Of a stretch of DNA of 64,000 nt, positions 49,757-61,206 are shown one piece after another. The first letter of the stretch is position 1. Each line of letters opens with the position of its first letter. The notes beneath the pieces are model-generated. The model did no database searches. It saw only the letters and a list, made by a program, of their open reading frames with translations, and was not told the origin of the DNA. The stretch is from assembly GCF_042453785.1 (NCBI RefSeq), contig NC_091676.1:2611501-2675500 (forward strand), written 5' to 3'. Made by a program: the position numbers and the translations under genes. The stretch comes from Malus domestica (Eukaryota; Streptophyta; Magnoliopsida; Rosales; Rosaceae).

Positions 49757-50030
49757 ATGAATCTGGAAATTATATTGATTGTAGCGAAGATGGAATGATT
49801 GGGGTGGTGATGTTGGTTGCATATACTACTTGCATAGTTGTAGGTGGAGTATTTTGTAGTACGTATATTGAGTTGAGCAGGGCAGGGAAGATGACATTCC
49901 CCATTGTTAATGATCTTGGAACAACGTAAATCTGATCGTGAATCTGCAAGTAATGTAAATAACACAAGATGTATCGTGGTTCACCCCAAGGTTTGGGTTA
50001 CATCCACATTGATTGTATTAGACAGACTGG
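49757..50030. other. Spacer between chimeric locus and copia fragment
   Basis: Non-coding. AATAACACAAGATGTATCGTGG followed by TTCACCCCAAGGTTTGGGTT at 49958-50000 has the look of another repeat's edge, but it could not be assigned. Confidence 0.35.
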
Positions 50031-50034
50031 ATTA

Positions 50035-52310
50035 GGCTAAGAGTGTAAGGCCAGTTTCAACGATGTGGCGGTGTTTACGTTCCGCCACACCATTTTGTTC
50101 CGGATGATGAGGGCAGGTAAGACGATGTAAGATGCCATGGTGATTTAAGAATGTTCGAAAACGATGATTAACAAATTCACCCCCACCATCCGTTTGGAAA
50201 GCTTTAATCTTAACACTGAACATGTTTTCAACGAGGTTTTTAAAAGTGACGAAAGTGGTGAAAACATCAGATTTTAATCGGAGTGGATACAACCAAGTAT
50301 AACGAGAATAATCATCCACAAAAATCACATAATACTTATAACCAGAAATGGAGAGAGAGGGAGACATCCAAACATAACAGTGAATTAATTCTAAAGGTGA
50401 AGAAGCCATGGAAGATGATAAAGAAAAAGGCAATTTATGACTTTTACCCAAAGGACAAAATTGACAAAACTTACTAGAAATTGAGCCTTTAATTGGCAAT
50501 TTATTTGCAAACACTAAACGTTGTAAAATAGAAAACGAAACATGACCTAACCTAGAATGCCACAAGGCATCCGAGACACGTTCACCAACACAAGCAAAAA
50601 CACCAGAAGGTTGATGAGAAGAATGGGAAGGATAGAGTCCATTGTTACTCGGGCCTTGGAAAAGGATCTTCCCCGTCCGCGAATCCTGCACACGATAAAA
50701 ACGAGGGTGGATAGTAAAGAAACAGTCATTATCATCAGCAAAACGATTTAAAGAGATAATATTAGTAGAAGCATGAGGGCAGTAGAGAGTATTCCGTAAA
50801 CGAAAAGAAGCTAGTTTAGTGTGAAGAAACGAATCACCAATTTTGGAGATGTGCAAACATGAACCACCATGAACACCACGAATCTGATCAGTTCCATGAT
50901 ACTCACGAGGATTAGAAAGCTGACCCACATCATTGGTTATGTGGGAATTGGCGCCAGAGTCAAAGAGCCATGGTTGAGCAGGCGAGGCAGGAGGAGCAGG
51001 AGGTACACCACGGGACTGAGGAGCAGCCGCATAAGCCTGAAGACGAGACGAAGGAACCCTGCCTTCATAGGACATGTTAAGACGATTGTAACAATCAATA
51101 GCGGAGTGACCATAACGCTGACAAATCTGGCACTGAATACGACCAGATGGGGAGAACGCAGGTGCAGGAGAGAAGCCACCTGAAGCAGGAGGAGGGCCGA
51201 GGATGACATTGGAGGAAGCAGGCTGTCCACGGGAGGAGGCGGCTGGCGAAGAAGAATAGGAAAAATCACCATTGTAGGTGCGAGAGGAACCAGAACCACG
51301 AGCGTAGCCGTTGCCACGACCACCCCGAAACGCACCGCCACGGCCGTGAGATGTACCACGGCCACCACGCACAGCAGCAAACGCAGAAGTGCTGACGTCA
51401 GAGGGAAGAGAGAAAGCAGTGTGACGTTGTTCGGCGCTAAGAAGTAAAGATTCCAAGGCAGTGTAAGTGATGGGAGTATCACGGGCTTGGGCAGAAGCAA
51501 CGGTAGTCTCAAACTGAGGACCAACCTTACTCATAATAATAGCAACCAAGTCTGACTCAGAAACTGGGGCTCCAGAGAGGGCAAGGTTGTCGGCAAGAAT
51601 ATTCACCTTGTCTAGATAGTCGGCAATAGAGAGATCACCACGGGAGGTATTCATCAATTCTGTCCGCATTTGAATAATACGGTTCTGAGAGGTAGAGGCA
51701 TAGCGTTCCTGAAGAGACGATCACGCAGAGGCCGAATCAGTTTTGTTGACAATAGTAGCAAGGACCTTGGGAGTAAGAGAACTAGTAATCCAGGAGAGGA
51801 TCATCTGATCAGTTTGGATCCAGTCAAGATACGACGGATTGACGGTGTCGGTAATGGTACCTTTGTCATCAGAAAGAAAAGCAGAAGGACATTTATGTTC
51901 ACCAGTAACAAAGGAGAGAAGGTTGCGGCTGCGCAGCAAAGGAAGAAACTGAGCACGCCATAGGGGATAGTTGTTGCGATCAAGTTTTATGGTAAGAAAA
52001 TTCGTAACTGAGGGAGCAGCAGCAGTAAAGGAAGAAGAAGAGGACGCCATACTGGGAAGAGAAAAAAAAAATTAAACGATGAACCGTTGTCGTAAGACGC
52101 TGGCTCGTGATACCATGAAAGATATGATTTATGAAACTCAACTCAATCATCTGAGTGAGCCAATTAGTATTGATATATATAGCATTACAAAGTAGACATG
52201 TAGTAGAATACAGAAAGTTCAATTACAAGTAGTATCGGAAACAAACTACTAATCAAACTAGAACTAGGCTGCTGCTTAAGTATCTGTATTTGAATAGGAA
52301 TGAACATCCG
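50035..52310 (-). mobile_element. Truncated Ty1/copia LTR retrotransposon (fossil)
   Basis: Reads on the minus strand. One LTR at about 52116-52306 is followed by a TGGTATCACGAGCC primer-like site, a gag start (MASSSSSFTAAAPSVTNF), a zinc knuckle (CQICQRYGHSAIDC, about 51130), a protease motif (WLFDSGANSHITND, about 50960) and the first half of integrase (HSRLGH, FQTDGGGEF, HHPEQNGVAERKHRH). Reverse transcriptase, RNase H and the other LTR are absent; it stops near 50035. It is a different copia family from the one at 14.5-21.0 kb. Apart from the truncation the retained part has about one break. Age cannot be taken from LTR divergence because only one LTR remains. Confidence 0.88.
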
Positions 52311-52336
52311 TGTGCTTGTAGGAGACTGGTTTATCA

Positions 52337-53117
52337 AGTAGAACTTCCCATGTCAACATTGTCTCCTTGTTGGGCTACTGTTTTGAGGGTTCGAAGAGAG
52401 CTCTCATATATGAATTCATGCCTAATGGATCGCTCAAGAAGTTCATATTTGATGCAAGTACTCCCAAGAAAGATCATCATCACTTGGGATGGGAAACTCG
52501 GGATTTAATTTCACTCGGTATTCCTCTAGGATTGGAGTACTTACATCGTGGTTGCAAAACACAAATTTTGCATTTCGACATCAAGCCTCACAACATGCTT
52601 CTTGATGAAAACTTTACCCCAAAAATCTCGGATTTTGGCCTTGCCAAACTATGCAATAGGAAATAGAGTATTGTGTCGATGTTGGGAGCTAGAGGTACAA
52701 CAGGTTACATTGCTCCAGAAGTATTTTCTAGAAACTTTAGGAAGGTCTCACACAAGTCAGATGTGTACAGCTACGGAATGATGCTTTCAGATATGGTTGG
52801 AGGAAGAAGGAACATCGGCGCTGAAGCTGAAAATACAAGTGAAATATATTTTCCGCATTGGATTTACCAGCGTCTTGAACGAGACGAAGAGCTTGGTCTG
52901 CAGAATGTTACGAACGAGGAAGACAAAGTAAGAGCGAGGAAGATGATTATAGCGAACTTGTGGTGCATACAAACTGATCCTTCAAATCGGCCAACGATGA
53001 AGGAAGTGATAGATATGTTGGAAGGGAGTGTTGATTCGTTGCAGATACTACCCAAGCCTTGTCTTCTCCTCCAAAATCCCCGGCAGATTCTTCTACCACA
53101 TTGGTATCAATACAGTA
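52337..53117 (+). pseudogene. LRK10L-type kinase pseudogene, copy D
   Basis: Homologous to exon 3 of copies A-C, starting in the middle of the kinase N-lobe ([20 protein letters not shown]). The ectodomain, membrane segment and Gly loop are missing. It keeps [13 protein letters not shown] and DFGLAKLCN, then has a nonsense change (AGGAAATAG where copy C has AGGAAAGAG, near 52663). A 4-bp loss near 53060 (CCAAGCCTTGTC versus CCAAGCCTTACTTGTC) shifts the tail frame. The 5' edge abuts the copia LTR with about 30 bp of unassigned sequence between. It lies 22 kb from the main cluster. Confidence 0.9.
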
Positions 53118-53460
53118 GAAACCCTGTATTTTACTTGAACAAATCTGTGTTTTTGTAAGGCAATCTGAATAATGAAGTATGCGTTGCATTTTTTTTTATT
53201 TTTTTCTATATATGAATGGATCAACACATAGGAGTGACCCTACTACCACCCCTAATTTGGTGTCGAAAGTGTTCTACCACAACTAAGCTAGGATCCAACG
53301 TACTCTGGGAAATTTATGTTGTCGCCAAATGGAATGATCGAGTAATGAAATAATTCTTGCGAAGCCATGTGATTGTATTCCGACTGACGGGAAGGAGAAT
53401 CGGAGCCATATTACATTTCAGATATTGGGAGGAAACTTAACCCACCTATAAAACTCGTTA

Positions 53461-54276
53461 AGGGCGCGTTTACTATTCCATAACCAGATTGAGAGGAATT
53501 GGATTGATGTTGAAATGAAATGAGGTAGAATCAGAATCAGATTCATGTTGAAGTTGTTTACTAAAACTGTCTGGAATCAGAGTAGCAATGATGTTGAGTC
53601 CATATAAGTTGTTTACTAATTCACCTGAATCGGAATAAAAATCAATATGATTACTAATCCAGCTGAATAGAAGTATAGAACACTTCTTCTCTCTGCAAGT
53701 CTACGTACCATTCCTTTCCTGACCCTCACCTCCACCTTCCCCATGCACCCTACCCATAGGCACCACCTCTTCCACCTGCGAAGTATTTCATGATTTATGG
53801 GTTTGTTGAGTGATTGCTTCCACATATTTGTGGGTTTGGATTTGAATTGTTTATTTTTTTGGGTTTGGGTGGTTGATTTTGAATCCGATTTGCGAGATAC
53901 GTGGCTGGGGTTCTTAAGTTGGTGGGATGGGAAGTGAAGCACGATCGCACGGGGAGGTGGCAACTGGAAAGTGAGGCGCAGACTCATGAAGGCAGGGTGC
54001 GCGTGGAGTGGTGGGCTGTTGGGTTGAGTGGCAGACTTGAAATTTTAGAAATAATGAGAGGGTCATAATAGGTATAAAAAATACATTCCTGATTCCCTCC
54101 TTCACCCGGAGTCCAAATACCTCACCCATCCAAGGAGTCCAATTCCTCCAATTTGGGGAGTTGGATTCCTGATTTTGTGTGGGTCTCTTCCCTCAGGTTT
54201 GGTATACGTTTCAATACTCCGTAATCGGAATTCAACTCCTAATTTTGATTCTGGTTACGGGTGCGTAAACATGCCA
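53461..54276. mobile_element. Harbinger-like non-autonomous element
   Basis: 816 bp flanked by TTA at 53458-53460 and 54277-54279. Left end AGGGCGCGTTTACTATTCC and right end (inverse) TGGCATGTTTACGCACCC match imperfectly. Further in, CCATAACCAGATTGAGAGGA pairs with CCGTAACCAGAATCAAAATT. No transposase. The central part (53690-53990) is more GC-rich than the ends and might be captured host DNA; I do not recognise it. Confidence 0.65.
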
Positions 54277-54279
54277 TTA

Positions 54280-56139
54280 AGTGTAGGGTTTTGTCGTGAA
54301 GTAGACCTAATTGAATCAATTCAAGTTAAAACTGATTTTTAAGGCTTTTTTGGGGCTTGGTTCAGCCATTGGGCTTGTTTAAGAATGAAGGCTTTAATTA
54401 TCGTCTGGAATTTTTCTTATGAGCAGATCTTTGGTATTTTTTGCACAAATATATACATATAAAACCATGCGACCATCGTTTTCAATGTTCAATGGCGCAC
54501 TGCTGAAAAAGGTTCATAATAGATTAAACTATAAGTGCACTTGTATTATTCTAATGGATTAAACTATCAATCTCTATGATTAAATCCTACTTTAGACCAA
54601 AACAATCAACGATATGGCTCCAAAGTAACAAATTAAGAATCGATTGATGCTACTTTTGATAACATAACCTACATTTGGACATGTGAAAAAGAAGAAGAAG
54701 AAAAAAGTGATATCAACAAGCCACACACGGCTATCATGAGCTTTTATGAAATTTGTGTTTTGCTAGAAATTTTGAAATGCACATGCCCCATCATTAACAA
54801 ACTATATTTTAAAGCATCCTGTCAATATCATATGCGAGAGTAATGAAGCAACTGTTCAAAAATCACAATTAAGCATGAAACGTCGATACTTCATCGCTGC
54901 ACGTTGGATTTTAATTACTTCACCACGATCACGTACCTCAAAATAAAAATATGAAATTTTGACACGAACAACTTGAAATGACTCACGAATCTACTCTAGT
55001 GGAATTACTTCAAATTCATCTGTTTGATCACTTTTTGTTCAGAGTATTCACATGTCCCACATTGAAAATACAAAACAAAGTATCAAAATCTCACCAAAAC
55101 ATAACAAAAATAGGATAAAATAATATAATGTGAAATCGACTCATCAGTAGCCTTTAAGCAAAAAATGATAGATTGATCTTATTCTTACTATTGAGACAAA
55201 TTTTAGTAAAATTATTTGACAATGACGATTCTTGGATCGAAATGAAATTGACTAAAACTTAAAATATAAGAAGTATTACAATTTTGTAGCAAGCGTCTTA
55301 CAAATGATGTGGTCATGTCTCTTACAAGCCATAACAAACTTTAAAAGCTCAATCACTAGATTATTTCTTTTGTTAAGAGTCTACAGGATAAGAATCCAGG
55401 ACGAGCAAGTCAAATAAAACAATGATGCCAACGTAACAATGTATTAAACTGTTGTAAACCTACTACGCGTCAAAACGTGTTTTAACTCGCTTTTGCATCG
55501 TATGATTGATTTGAGATAACGTCTTCGCTAGATAAACAAGTGATTGTCACGACTATGCAAAACTGTCCTCGTATTAATTATGCGAGGCTGTTTTAGTCGA
55601 TCCACAGGACTCGTAGATTAAAAATAAATAACATAGTTGACTAGAAACTCATTTAATGGAACATGTGAAACCCTCAGACTCATACGACCTAGTGCACGCG
55701 CATCAGCGGCAGATCGTGCGAGTACGGTAGATCGTCTGATTTACTAGACAAGAATCACTCCTTCGGTATGGATCTCGGAGCGCGCCCGAATAACTCTACC
55801 CACGTCCCCACGTTTCCGCTCCTCCTCCATCCGGGAATGATACTCTGCGGCAGCACACAAATACCATTCCATGAACCCCCATCGCACTCCCTCTATCCCT
55901 GTATCCCCGGCTATGATATCTATCAGGCGATGTAAAACGACATGAAATCCTAGCGTTACACGGCTTTATACGTTAAGACACTGTCACACTGACCGCTTGC
56001 AGTGAAAGGTCAAGGGCATCCGTCATTTTATCGGTAAATTGCATTGAAACTCCTCTACTTCCCAATAATTACACCAACGTCCCGCCAACCCTCATTAAAC
56101 TTATTTTACTAATTACTACTGGTACCCAAGAGATTTCAC
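54280..56139. other. Intergenic, no gene recognised
   Basis: AT-rich sequence without a supported frame. The last few hundred bases (55640-56180) are GC-richer and should include the promoter and leader of the LRR kinase. A CT-rich stretch (CTCCCTCACTCACTCTCTCT) lies just before the start codon. Confidence 0.5.
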
Positions 56140-56184
56140 TTGTCTCCCTCACTCACTCTCTCTGCTCTCACTTGCAGAGAAACA

Positions 56185-58598
56185 ATGGCAGCCATGGCCG
56201 CCGTGGCCACTCTTCTGCTCACGAGCTTCTTCTTCGCTGCTCTCCACGTCTCTTCAAATCCAGATACCGAACCTCTCCTATCATTCAAAGCCACGTCGGA
56301 CGCATCCAACAAGCTCACCACCTGGAACTCCACCTCCGGTGACCCGTGCACCTGGACCGGCGTGTCATGCACAAATAACCGAGTCTCCCGACTCGTCCTC
56401 GAGAACCTCGACCTCCGCGGCTCATTCGAGCCACTCACCGCGCTAACTCAGCTGCGAGTTCTGAGCCTCAAGGGTAACCGCCTCTCCGGCCCCATTCCGG
56501 ACCTTTCCAACTTCACCGCCCTCAAACTCTTATTCCTCTCCTACAACGACCTCTCCGGTGACTTTCCCGCCTCCGCAACCTCTCTCTTCCGTCTCTACCG
56601 TCTCGATCTGTCCTACAACAACTTATCCGGCGAGATTCCCTCAACGGTCAACCATTTGACCCATCTTCTCACTCTCCGGCTCGAGGCGAACCGTTTCTCC
56701 GGTTCACTGTCGGGTCTGAGCCTGCCGAATCTGCAGGACCTCAATGTGTCTGCGAACCGTCTGACCGGCGAAATACCCAAGTCCTTTTCGATTTTCCCCG
56801 TAACCGCTTTTGCTGAAAACCCGGGTCTATGCGGGTCTCCGGTGCAGAGCTGCAAGGGTACATCAAACGACCCGACCCGGCCTGGATCTGACGGAGCCAT
56901 TGCGTCTCCTGTAATGCCTGCTGCTAACCCAACCGTCGTAGCGTCGTCGCCGAGTTCGTTGCCCGCGAAATCAGCGCCGAACAAATCGGGAAATTCTCAC
57001 CGTGTTGGTAGCGCGAAAATGAGTCCGGAGGCTCTAATCGCCATCATAGTCGGCGACGCTTTAGTTCTCGTGCTGGTTTCGCTGCTCCTGTACTGCTACT
57101 TCTGGCGGAATTTCAGCACCAAAATGCGGCAGGGCAAGGGCCGCTCGAAGCTTCTAGAAACTGAGAAGATCGTGTACTCGTCGAGCCCTTACTCCTCTGC
57201 CCAACCCGGGTACGAGCGGGGTCGGATGGTGTTCTTCGAAGGAGTGAAGCGTTTCGAGCTCGAGGACTTGCTCAGGGCCTCGGCCGAGATGCTGGGGAAA
57301 GGCGGGTTCGGGACGGCGTACAAGGCGGTGCTCGACGATGGCAATGTGGTGGCTGTTAAGAGGCTCAAGGATGCTCAGATTGGCGGGAAGACTCAGTTCG
57401 AGCAGCACATGGCTGTGCTGGGGCGGCTCAGCCATCCCAACATTGTGAGCTTGAGGGCTTATTACTTCGCCAGGGAGGAGAAATTGTTGGTATACGATTA
57501 CATGCCCAATGGCAGCCTGTTCTGGGTTCTCCACGGTAAATTTTCTCACTTTTCCTGCTTAATTTCTGTTTGGTTGCCAAGAATTTTTTTTAAAAAAAAT
57601 TCTAGTTTAATTTTGGGTAGCAATTTCCTGCGTTTTTTATTTTCAATTTTACACTATTTCGAATTTTCAATCATCCCACGGATGAGTGGACAGTTCTATA
57701 CTGCGAAGGTCAAACGGGGTCAAATGGTAGGGGCTTTTTTGTAATTTTTTGTCTGTTCTGTCGTTTCTTTTACTTTTGTCTTGGTTTTTTGCTCGCTCCT
57801 TTTCCTTCTTTTCCGCCTGAATATGACCAAAAAGCGCCCAACTACGCAGCATTTCACGCCTTTACATGAATTGTCCTAATTGTAATTATCGTGAACTTAT
57901 GAGGGCTAAGTTGAACAGGAAACCGTGGACCCGGTCGGACTCCGCTGGACTGGACAACGAGGCTGAAAATCGCAGCCGGAGCGGCTCGAGGCTTGGCATT
58001 CATTCACAGCTCGTGCAGTCCGCTTAAGCTCACCCACGGTAACATCAAGTCCACCAACATCCTCTTAGACAAGACCGGTAACGCCCGCGTCTCCGACTTC
58101 GGACTCTCCGTCTTCGTGCCTCCTCCGCCCGCCACGTCGTCCGCTCCGCGATCCTGCGGCTACCGCGCTCCCGAGACGTTGGACGGTCGGAAGTTGACGC
58201 AGAAATCAGACGTGTACGCTTTCGGTGTTCTCCTGCTGGAGCTGCTCACGGGGAAGTGTCCCTCCGTGGTGGATAATGGCGGGTCCGGGGGAGGATACGG
58301 TGGGCTTGTGGACCTGCCCAGGTGGGTCCAGTCTGTGGTCAGGGAAGAATGGACCGCGGAGGTGTTTGATTTGGAGCTGATGAGGTACAAGGATATTGAG
58401 GAGGAGATGGTGGGGCTTTTGCAGATTGCAATGGCTTGCACGGCGGCTTCGCCTGATCAACGTCCCAAGATGAGCCAGGTGGTGAAAATGATTGACGAGA
58501 TTCGGGGCGTGGCTGGTTCGCCGAGTCACGAGGCGGGCTTTGAATCCACGTCCGAGTCGCCGTCGTTGTCGGAGGACACTTACGGGGCAAGTCAGTGA
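56185..58598 (+). CDS. LRR receptor-like kinase, LRR-III type (At1g68400-like)
   Basis: Exons 56185-57535 and 57919-58598 give 676 residues. Signal peptide ([20 protein letters not shown]), N-terminal LRR cap ([10 protein letters not shown]), about six LRRs ([20 protein letters not shown] and following), a Pro/Ser-rich juxtamembrane stretch, membrane segment ([20 protein letters not shown]) and a kinase domain ([27 protein letters not shown]). The catalytic loop reads [11 protein letters not shown], so the HRD aspartate is Asn; this is usual for many LRR-III receptors and predicts weak or no catalysis. The intron sits at [14 protein letters not shown], a typical place in this subfamily. It belongs to the few-LRR, two-exon group with At1g68400 as the likely Arabidopsis counterpart. 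Probably acts as a plasma-membrane receptor or scaffold; ligand unknown. Confidence 0.93.
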
Positions 58599-58784
58599 TC
58601 GCACCACCAACCATTTTTAACGGTGTCTAGGCTTCGGTTCTCTTGCCTGCTTATTTAATCTCTCGTTTTCGTTTGTGCTAGTTTATTTACATGGATAGCA
58701 ACGATTTTATTGAACTTAAATGGGATTTCGTTTAATTAAATCGATTTAGGATTAATATTAACAAAAAGGAAATGTAACAATCTG

Positions 58785-58920
58785 AATCTATGTGCTGAAG
58801 TACATGATAATCTGCGATGCAAGTCTCAGCACATTTCCGGCCATAACCACTCCTCGGGCCACTCATAAGAGCCGCCATCACAATTGGGCTCTTGTACTCC
58901 ATCGGATGTGGGCCGCTCTT
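58785..58920 (-). pseudogene. GT14 gene fragment
   Basis: The plus-strand text CATTTCCGGCCATAACCACT with CTCTTGTACTCCATCGGATG and TGGGCCGC matches part of the last exon of the GT14 gene (59628-59735: CATTTCCGACCAAAACCATT, CTCTTGTACTCCGTCGGGTG). CTATGTGCTGAAGTACATGA matches its stop-codon region (59511 onward). The sequence between these two patches is mostly missing. It is a decayed partial duplicate in the same orientation as the intact gene. Confidence 0.7.
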
Positions 58921-58960
58921 GTATTTAATAAACCAAGTAGGTAGGCATGACTAGCTGGTT

Positions 58961-59080
58961 ACTTACTTCTTTGTTCTCTAGTCGACAAATGGTACCAAAG
59001 TGACATTCGTTAAGGTCAACACTTACTTCTTTGTTCTTTAGTCGACATATGGTACCAAAGTGACATTCGTTAAGGTCAAC
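58961..59080. repeat. 60-bp direct tandem duplication
   Basis: 58961-59020 and 59021-59080 are two adjacent 60-bp copies starting ACTTACTTCTTTGTTCT and containing GTACCAAAGTGACATTCG. They differ at about two positions, so the duplication is recent. It lies between the GT14 fragment and the GT14 gene. Confidence 0.95.
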
Positions 59081-59512
59081 ACGTACCGAGCATCTTCCTC
59101 GGGCCTGGGGTACGAGGAAACCAACGCCCGAGCGCTCGGTCTGATAGTTTTATGTCCCTTCGTAGGCTATTGCTCCTATTGATGACCAACATGTGGCTTA
59201 GGGTTGATGTGTTGACAAGGCTTGCCCCTGAGACTTCATGCTATAAAGTTGTCAGTTTTGCCAACTTGTTACAACGGTCGGAAAGTAATGATGCTCGGCC
59301 TACTTGTTGATAGTCAAACCAGACCATCGCATGGTGGCTTATGTTGTAATTTACTAATTGATCTTGTACCATGAAAGTAACGATTTAATTTCTAGACTGC
59401 AAACAAAAAAGAATTAATATTGTGGTCCTATATGTTGTAATTTGCTAATTTGAAGTTTGTTCTTTTCTTTTCTTTTTCTCTGAAGCAGTAAGAGTACAGT
59501 AGCCATGAATAT

Positions 59513-61206
59513 CTATGTGTTGAAGTGTATGCTCTCCCGTGCAAACTTGAGCAGGTTATCCAAAGCAGTTGGCGGGAACTTCCTTGCGAATAAGAAACAA
59601 ACATCCGTACTCCTCCCATTGTATTCACATTTCCGACCAAAACCATTCCTCAGGTCACTCAAAAGCTCCGCCGTCACATTTTCGCTCTTGTACTCCGTCG
59701 GGTGTGGGCCACCCTTTTCCCAGTCAACCCAGGTCAACGTCCTATTTGCATTCTTTGCTCCAAATTTCATGTACACAAACGTTGGCAAATAATGTTCATC
59801 TGCAAAACAGTAGTCCTTGCATTTCATGAACACTGGGAAGTATTTTCGGTCTGATACGAATTCAAGGGCAAGGTCTCTATCCGCTTGGAACCACTGCGAC
59901 CCTTTTCGCCATTGATCGATTGTGATTCCCGGGTAGTCACTGAGTTCATACCGGCCGCGTCCCACTCCACTGGGATCGTCATAGACCTCGACGAAAGTTT
60001 GGGTGGAGTTCATGAGGTAGGAGTAGACAGTGGAGAAGTTGTAGAGGGGAATGCATGCTTCTGAGAGCAGAACAAAACGCTGGTTTGAGATGTCGAGAAG
60101 AGCATTCGCCAGGAGGCGGCGCTCTGCCTCGATCAAGCTCACCTTCCCCCATTCCACTTCCTGCAAATGGTACATGTTGTAGAACAGAAAATAGTGAGAA
60201 GAATTGGCTCCACCCATATTGTGGAAATTATTGAGAATTACAATTTTTTTTTTTTTGGTGAACTTGAGAATTACAATTATTCATAGATGTCTGATTGTAC
60301 GACTTAGTGCGGCTAGTGTGACATATACTTAATCCAAAATGGGATCCCACATCTGTCTCACAAACAATTTAACAAGCATAGATAGTAATATAATTTTAAA
60401 AATTTGTGTGAAATATTGTAAGTTAGCAACTCCTTATGAAATTTAATGACAAACAACACAGAGGGTGTAAAGGTAGGTAGTCAAAAATTAATTTACTTCT
60501 ATGGTTTTATAGTCTGTGTGATGAAACTTGAGTTAACAATTTCAGTTCTGAAAAAAAAAAATTCAAAGAAATATAGGATTTACTTAGTGCAGACAATAGG
60601 GGAATAAAAACTGACCTGACTCGGAATTCTCCGGCCACGAAAAACTGGAGTTTCGGTGTACGATGAGTGATTGTAGGACGGACTTGAGTGCACATAAATT
60701 GAGTAGAAACCTTGATGCCCTGCAAAAAACTTCTCCCACAATGGTGCCAAAACAACAGGCCCCCTTGTCAAGAACATGAAAGCAACTTTTGGAACGAGAT
60801 GGAATGGATATTCTGGAATCCGCGGAGTCATGGAAGCTCTCCACAGCAGTTCCGAATTGTTCATGTCGTGAAACGCCTTCGGTGGTTTCAGATAGTCCTT
60901 CAACCCTATGCGGGGAGGACTTGACGAAGCGGATGTGTTGGTCGCAACAACGGATATTGTTGGGGAGGTTGCATTTGGCATTAGGGTTTTTGAAATATTG
61001 GATGGAGGAGGAGGTGACATAGGTGAGAAGGGGAACTGTGCGAATTGTAGACTGCCAAATGAAAACTCCTTGAGATTGCTATGTACAACTCCGAGGGTTA
61101 ATCCGAAAACAAAGAGCAGGAAATGTGAGAGGAGATTGCGGAGGTGGCGTTGGAGATTGAAGGATTTTGGAAAAAAGCTTGGAGAGTTTGGATCTTGAGC
61201 CTTCAT
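59513..61206 (-). CDS. GT14 core-2/I-branching-type glycosyltransferase, gene 1
   Basis: Two exons on the minus strand, 61206-60616 and 60160-59513, give 412 residues. The N-terminus has one membrane anchor ([17 protein letters not shown], about residues 27-43), so it is a type II Golgi-style protein. Then a Ser/Pro-rich stem and the Branch/DUF266 domain: [113 protein letters not shown]. Family CAZy GT14; plant members are thought to add sugars to cell-wall glycans or arabinogalactan proteins, but acceptor is unknown here. A second ATG 21 bp upstream (61227) is possible; the later one was chosen because MKAQD is the usual start style. Confidence 0.9.

Noticed and set aside
50937-51524. Long Leu/Val-rich minus-strand frame
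   Set aside because: It is a shadow frame of the copia gag/protease region.
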